64,000 nucleotides of DNA from Rhodovulum sulfidophilum. Lineage in GTDB: Bacteria; Pseudomonadota; Alphaproteobacteria; Rhodobacterales; Rhodobacteraceae. The stretch covers positions 1 to 64,000 of the forward strand of contig QFPW01000013.1 in assembly GCA_003241785.1 (NCBI GenBank), written 5' to 3'. This document shows positions 61,031-64,000 of this stretch, piece by piece. Position 1 is the stretch's first letter. Each line of letters begins with the position of its first letter. The notes below the pieces were generated by a model. The model did no database searches and was not told where the DNA came from. It saw nothing but the letters and a program-made list of their open reading frames with translations. The position numbers and the translations under genes were made by a program.

Positions 61031-61260
61031 CCCGGGGCGCCGCGCCGCCGGCTGGGCGGCCTCCCCAGGAGAGCGGGCGACGCGAGCCCCTGCCCCGCCC
61101 GCCGACGAAGGCGCGGGCGGGGATCACAGGGCGCGATGACGGGCCCCCCAAGAGCGGTCTCGATGGCGATCCGCGACCATTCCGGGCCGCCGCGCGTGGA
61201 ACGTTTCGGACAAACCGCGGGTTCTCTGGTCTCAACCACCGCGAAAAGGGGGGATCAGGG

Positions 61261-61680
61261 ATGAAACGCCTTTATGGGACGCTGCTCGGCGCCGGGATGA
61301 GCCTGAGCGCGGGCATGGCCTTCGCCGATTGCGCGGCGGAGGTCGCGCGACTGAGCGAGGGGATCGCCAAGGACGGGTCGAACGCGCCGCTGGCCGAGAC
61401 GGCGCCGTCGCCGGCCGAAGCCGCGCCTCCGGCGCGGGCGACCTCGCCGGAAGGCCTTCAGCAGGACGGGACCGAGGCGCCGCTCGGGGCGAGCCCCGAT
61501 ATCGCGACCTCGGGCCAGGACGCCGCTTCGCAATCCGAGGGCGGCGACACCGCGGCGGCGCAGGCCACCGGCGCGGGCGTCGCGCCGCCGGACAAGGCCG
61601 AAGCGCTCGCCCGCGCGCGGGCGGCGCTCGACGCGGGCGACGAGCAGGCCTGCATGGATGCGATCGGCGACATCATGTAG
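61261..61680 (+). CDS. Small secreted Ala/Pro/Glu-rich protein, unknown function
   Basis: A 139-residue protein with a Sec signal (MKRLYGTLLGAGMSLSAGMAFA) and two cysteines (C24 and C132). The middle holds two copies of a G-x(3)-DG-x(2)-APL unit (GIAKDGSNAPL and GLQQDGTEAPL). The rest is low-complexity and probably unstructured, ending in a short helix. I do not recognise a family. Nothing in its surroundings indicates a role; the upstream 230-bp gap (61031-61260) shows no clear gene. Confidence 0.7.
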   Translation: MKRLYGTLLGAGMSLSAGMAFADCAAEVARLSEGIAKDGSNAPLAETAPSPAEAAPPARATSPEGLQQDGTEAPLGASPDIATSGQDAASQSEGGDTAAAQATGAGVAPPDKAEALARARAALDAGDEQACMDAIGDIM

Positions 61681-61869
61681 CGCCGCCGCCGGCCGCGCGC
61701 TTTCGCCCGCCGTCGCCGGAAACGGCCGGGGCGGTCCCCCGCTGCCGCGCCCGTTCGCGCCGGCCCGGGATCGCGGCGTCGCCAAACCCGTCGACGCCAC
61801 CGGCGGCGGGGCTTGACGAAGCGTGGGCTTTTCCGGGAAAGGGCATGGCGGCGCGCGAATGGGGAGGTC

Positions 61870-62382
61870 ATGGCCGACTGGGATCCGCGGGAACTGTTCC
61901 GGGGTCACGCGGCGGGCGTCGCGCGATCGCTGCGGCGCGCCGGGCTCAGCCCCGAGACGGCCGAGGACCTGACCCAGGACGCCTTCCTGCGCGTGCTGCT
62001 GCGCGCCCCGGCCGCGCCGGGGCCCGGCGCCACCTTCAATCCGGTCGGCTATCTCTACGCCGTCGCCCGCAACCTGCGCGCCGATCACGCGCGGCGCACG
62101 CGGCGCGATCCCAGGGTCGCGCTTTCCGAGGCCGCCTTCGCCAACATCGCCGATCCGGCGCCGGGGGCGGAAACCGTCGTCTACGACCGCCAGCGGCTCG
62201 CGCTGGTCGAGGCCGCGCTCGCCGAGCTGCCCCCCCGCACCCGCCACGCCTTCGAGGCGCACCGGCTGGGCGAGCGGACGATCGCCGAGGTCGCGGCCGA
62301 GCTCGACCTTTCGGTCGGCCGGACCTGGGCGCTGATCCGCGACGCCTACGCCCATCTGCGGCGCCGGCTCGACGAGGCCTGA
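61870..62382 (+). CDS. ECF sigma factor (FecI-like)
   Basis: A 170-residue ECF sigma factor. Region 2 contains DLTQDAFLRVLLR and YLYAVARNLRADHARR; region 4 contains LPPRTRHAFEAHRLGERTIAEVAAELDLSVGRTWALIRDAYAHLRR. GGGGAGG lies only about 2 nt before the ATG, closer than usual. Together with the FecR-like gene and the TonB receptor downstream it forms a cell-surface signalling set for siderophore uptake. Confidence 0.9.
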   Translation: MADWDPRELFRGHAAGVARSLRRAGLSPETAEDLTQDAFLRVLLRAPAAPGPGATFNPVGYLYAVARNLRADHARRTRRDPRVALSEAAFANIADPAPGAETVVYDRQRLALVEAALAELPPRTRHAFEAHRLGERTIAEVAAELDLSVGRTWALIRDAYAHLRRRLDEA

Positions 62383-62385
62383 GCG

Positions 62386-63303
62386 ATGCCGCGGGGACCG
62401 GAGGCCGACGCGCTCTTCACCGAAGCCTTCGATCTCGCGATCCTGCTCCAGGAGGCGCCGACGCCGGAACGGCTTGCCGCGGCGCGCGCCTGGATCGCGC
62501 GCGGGCCGGACCACGCCGCGGTCTGGGCCGAGGTGATGGAGATCCACGGCATGGCGGGCAGCGTCCTCGCCGGGCGCCGGCGCGCGCGGCGCGCCGTGAC
62601 GACCCGGCGCGCGGTGCTCGCCACCGGGCTCGCCGGCCTCGCCGCCGCCGGGGCCTGGCGGCTGGGGCCCGAGGCGCTGGCGCGGCTGCGCGCGGATGTG
62701 ACGACCGCGACGGCCGAGGTGCGCCGGCTCGTCCTGCCCGATGGAACCGTGGCGGTGCTCGGCCCCGAAACCGCGCTCGCCCTCGCCTTCTCCCCCGCCG
62801 CGCGCGGCGTAAGGCTGCTCGCCGGGATGGGCTTCTTCGAGGTGGCGCCGGACCCGGCCGGGCGGCCTTTCTCCGTCGTGGCCGGGACCACGCGGACGCG
62901 GGCCGGGGACGCCGCCTTCGAGATCCGCGCCGACCAAGACCCCGCCTTCGTCGCGGTGGCGCGGGGCGAGGTCGCGCTTTCGGGCGCGGCCGGGACGGTC
63001 ACGCTCGGCCCCGGCGAGGCGGCGCGGGGCGGTCCGGGGGGCGGGCTCGCCCGCCTCGGGACCGAAGTCGCGGACTGGCGCTCCGGGATCGCCGTCGCGG
63101 ATGAGGAGCCGGTCGCGGCGCTCGCCGCGCGCATCGCGCCCTGGCGCGCCGGGCCGGTGCTGGTCCGGCCCGGCATCGCCGGCCGCCGGGTGAGTGGCGT
63201 CTTCGACCTCACCCGGCCCGAGGCCGCGCTCGACGCCGTGGTCCGGCCGTTCGGCGGCCGCGTGCGGCGGCTCGGCCCCGTTGCCCTGCTCTCGGCGGGA
63301 TAG
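62386..63303 (+). CDS. FecR-family anti-sigma regulator
   Basis: A 305-residue inner-membrane protein. The N-terminal domain (DUF4880-like; RLAAARAWIARGPDHAAVWAEVM) binds the sigma factor, a single span lies near residues 72-92, and the periplasmic FecR domain follows (VRRLVLPDGTVAVLGPETALAL). The C-terminus resembles the STN domain that contacts the receptor. The gene starts 3 nt after the sigma factor. Confidence 0.9.
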   Translation: MPRGPEADALFTEAFDLAILLQEAPTPERLAAARAWIARGPDHAAVWAEVMEIHGMAGSVLAGRRRARRAVTTRRAVLATGLAGLAAAGAWRLGPEALARLRADVTTATAEVRRLVLPDGTVAVLGPETALALAFSPAARGVRLLAGMGFFEVAPDPAGRPFSVVAGTTRTRAGDAAFEIRADQDPAFVAVARGEVALSGAAGTVTLGPGEAARGGPGGGLARLGTEVADWRSGIAVADEEPVAALAARIAPWRAGPVLVRPGIAGRRVSGVFDLTRPEAALDAVVRPFGGRVRRLGPVALLSAG

Positions 63304-63441
63304 GAAGCGGCGCCGGAGAAAAGTTCGGCGCCGGGCTGAAAATCCCGGGGTCGGATTCGTAGGGGGAGGCAGAGGGACCGGCTACCCACGGCGACCAGGC
63401 ATGTCCGCCCTTCCACCAAGAAGACGCACGGGACAGATGAC

Positions 63442-64000
63442 ATGCCATATCGAACGAAATCGGGGGTACTCGGCGCCCTCCTGATGGGCGCGGCCCTGGG
63501 CGGCGCGATCGCGCTTCCCGCGGTCCCCTCCCCCGCGCGCGCGCAGGCGAGCGGGCAGCGGACCTTCGCGATCCCGCCCGGCCCGCTCGGCGCCGCGCTG
63601 ACCACCTTCGGCCTCCAGGCGCCCGCCCAGGTCTCCTACCTGCCCGAGACGGTCACCGGGCTGACGACGCCGGGCGTGACCGGCAGCTACCCGCCCGGGG
63701 AGGCGCTCGGCCTCCTGCTCGAAGGGACCGGCCTGCTCTATGACCTCGCCCCGGACGGCAGCGCCGTGGTGCGCGCGCCCGGCGCCGGGGCCGAGCCCGA
63801 GGACGGCGCCTTCATGCTCGGCACGATCGACGTCTCGGGCGCCTCGGCGAGCGAGGGGACCGGCAGCTATCTCTCGGTCGGGCTCAGCGCCGTGACCGGC
63901 CTGCCGCTCACGCTGCGCGAGACACCGCAATCGGTGACGGTGATGACGCAGCAGCGCATCGAGGACCTCCAGCCCGACACGATCCGCGACACGATCACCG
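63442..64000 (+). CDS. TonB-dependent siderophore receptor, N-terminal part
   Basis: At least 186 residues, cut by the window end. A signal peptide (to about residue 35, ARAQA) is followed by an STN signalling domain (FAIPPGPLGAALTTFGLQ ... VTGSYPPGEALGLLLEGTGLLYDL). The start of the plug domain follows (TGLPLTLRETPQSVTVMTQQRIEDL). This is the FpvA/FecA-type receptor layout that signals through FecR and the ECF factor upstream. Confidence 0.9.
   Translation, partial: MPYRTKSGVLGALLMGAALGGAIALPAVPSPARAQASGQRTFAIPPGPLGAALTTFGLQAPAQVSYLPETVTGLTTPGVTGSYPPGEALGLLLEGTGLLYDLAPDGSAVVRAPGAGAEPEDGAFMLGTIDVSGASASEGTGSYLSVGLSAVTGLPLTLRETPQSVTVMTQQRIEDLQPDTIRDTIT

Noticed and set aside
1..64000. Search by eye for CRISPR arrays, rRNA, tRNA clover-leaf signatures, integrases or att repeats
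   Set aside because: None seen. No regularly spaced repeats, no integrase or recombinase gene, and no complete insertion sequence.

Overview
The window looks like a chromosome segment of a high-GC alphaproteobacterium. A Rhodobacterales-type (Paracoccaceae-like) host is the best guess. The supporting signs are heavy G/C at third codon positions, many 1-4 nt ATGA/GTGA gene overlaps, an acs-DUF485-actP-CrbS acetate locus, a porin ending in Phe, and an abundance of ABC and TRAP uptake systems each paired with its own one-component regulator. I see no rRNA, tRNA, CRISPR array, prophage or intact insertion sequence. The only mobile trace is a short decayed IS21-type istB fragment near 50.5 kb.

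Layout. (1) 1-9115, acetate module: the end of acs, a DUF485 membrane protein, actP, a CBS/DUF294 nucleotidyltransferase-like protein, a 67-residue membrane protein, a CrbS-type symporter-histidine kinase, a receiver-only response regulator and a membrane-anchored sensor-like protein fused to a DEDDh exonuclease. (2) 9294-12830, an SsuABC-type ABC importer with a luciferase-like monooxygenase. (3) 12909-17894, a GntR/FCD regulator, a TauE/SafE exporter, a second NMT1/SsuABC-like importer and a divergent isochorismatase-family hydrolase; a near-identical 13-bp motif lies before the regulator and in the divergent promoter region. (4) 18067-20669, a Tat-exported sulfatase and an AraC regulator. 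(5) 21001-27286, a TetR regulator, a full branched-chain-amino-acid-type ABC importer and a metallo-hydrolase. (6) 27320-30385, a LysR regulator with a clear T-N11-A box, divergent from an aminotransferase and an AEC-type exporter.

(7) 30673-50244 is a large island that reads as catabolism of hydroxyproline, prolyl peptides and cyclic amides. It holds a HypD-like DapA-family deaminase, an FCD regulator, a D-amino-acid-dehydrogenase-like flavoprotein, a two-Cys 4-hydroxyproline epimerase/proline racemase, a prolidase-like amidohydrolase and a divergent P5C-reductase-like protein. These are followed by an XRE-cupin regulator, hydantoinase/5-oxoprolinase A and B, an M24 peptidase, two Asp/Glu/hydantoin racemases, dppBCDF, a GAF protein and a peptide-binding protein. 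(8) 50749-51999 is a porin. (9) 52067-61030 is a TRAP-fed catabolic cluster: two SDRs, a GntR regulator, a metallo-beta-lactamase-fold protein without its metal motif, an epimerase, a cupin and dctMQP, divergent from a 2-hydroxyacid dehydrogenase and an FAH-family hydrolase. (10) 61261-64000 holds a small secreted protein and an ECF sigma/FecR/TonB-receptor iron-uptake set cut by the window end.

The general pattern is a nutrient scavenger: each importer is packaged with a few catabolic enzymes and a dedicated regulator. Functions given beyond family level are inference from gene context. The long open frames antisense to most genes are byproducts of GC-rich codon use and were left out.
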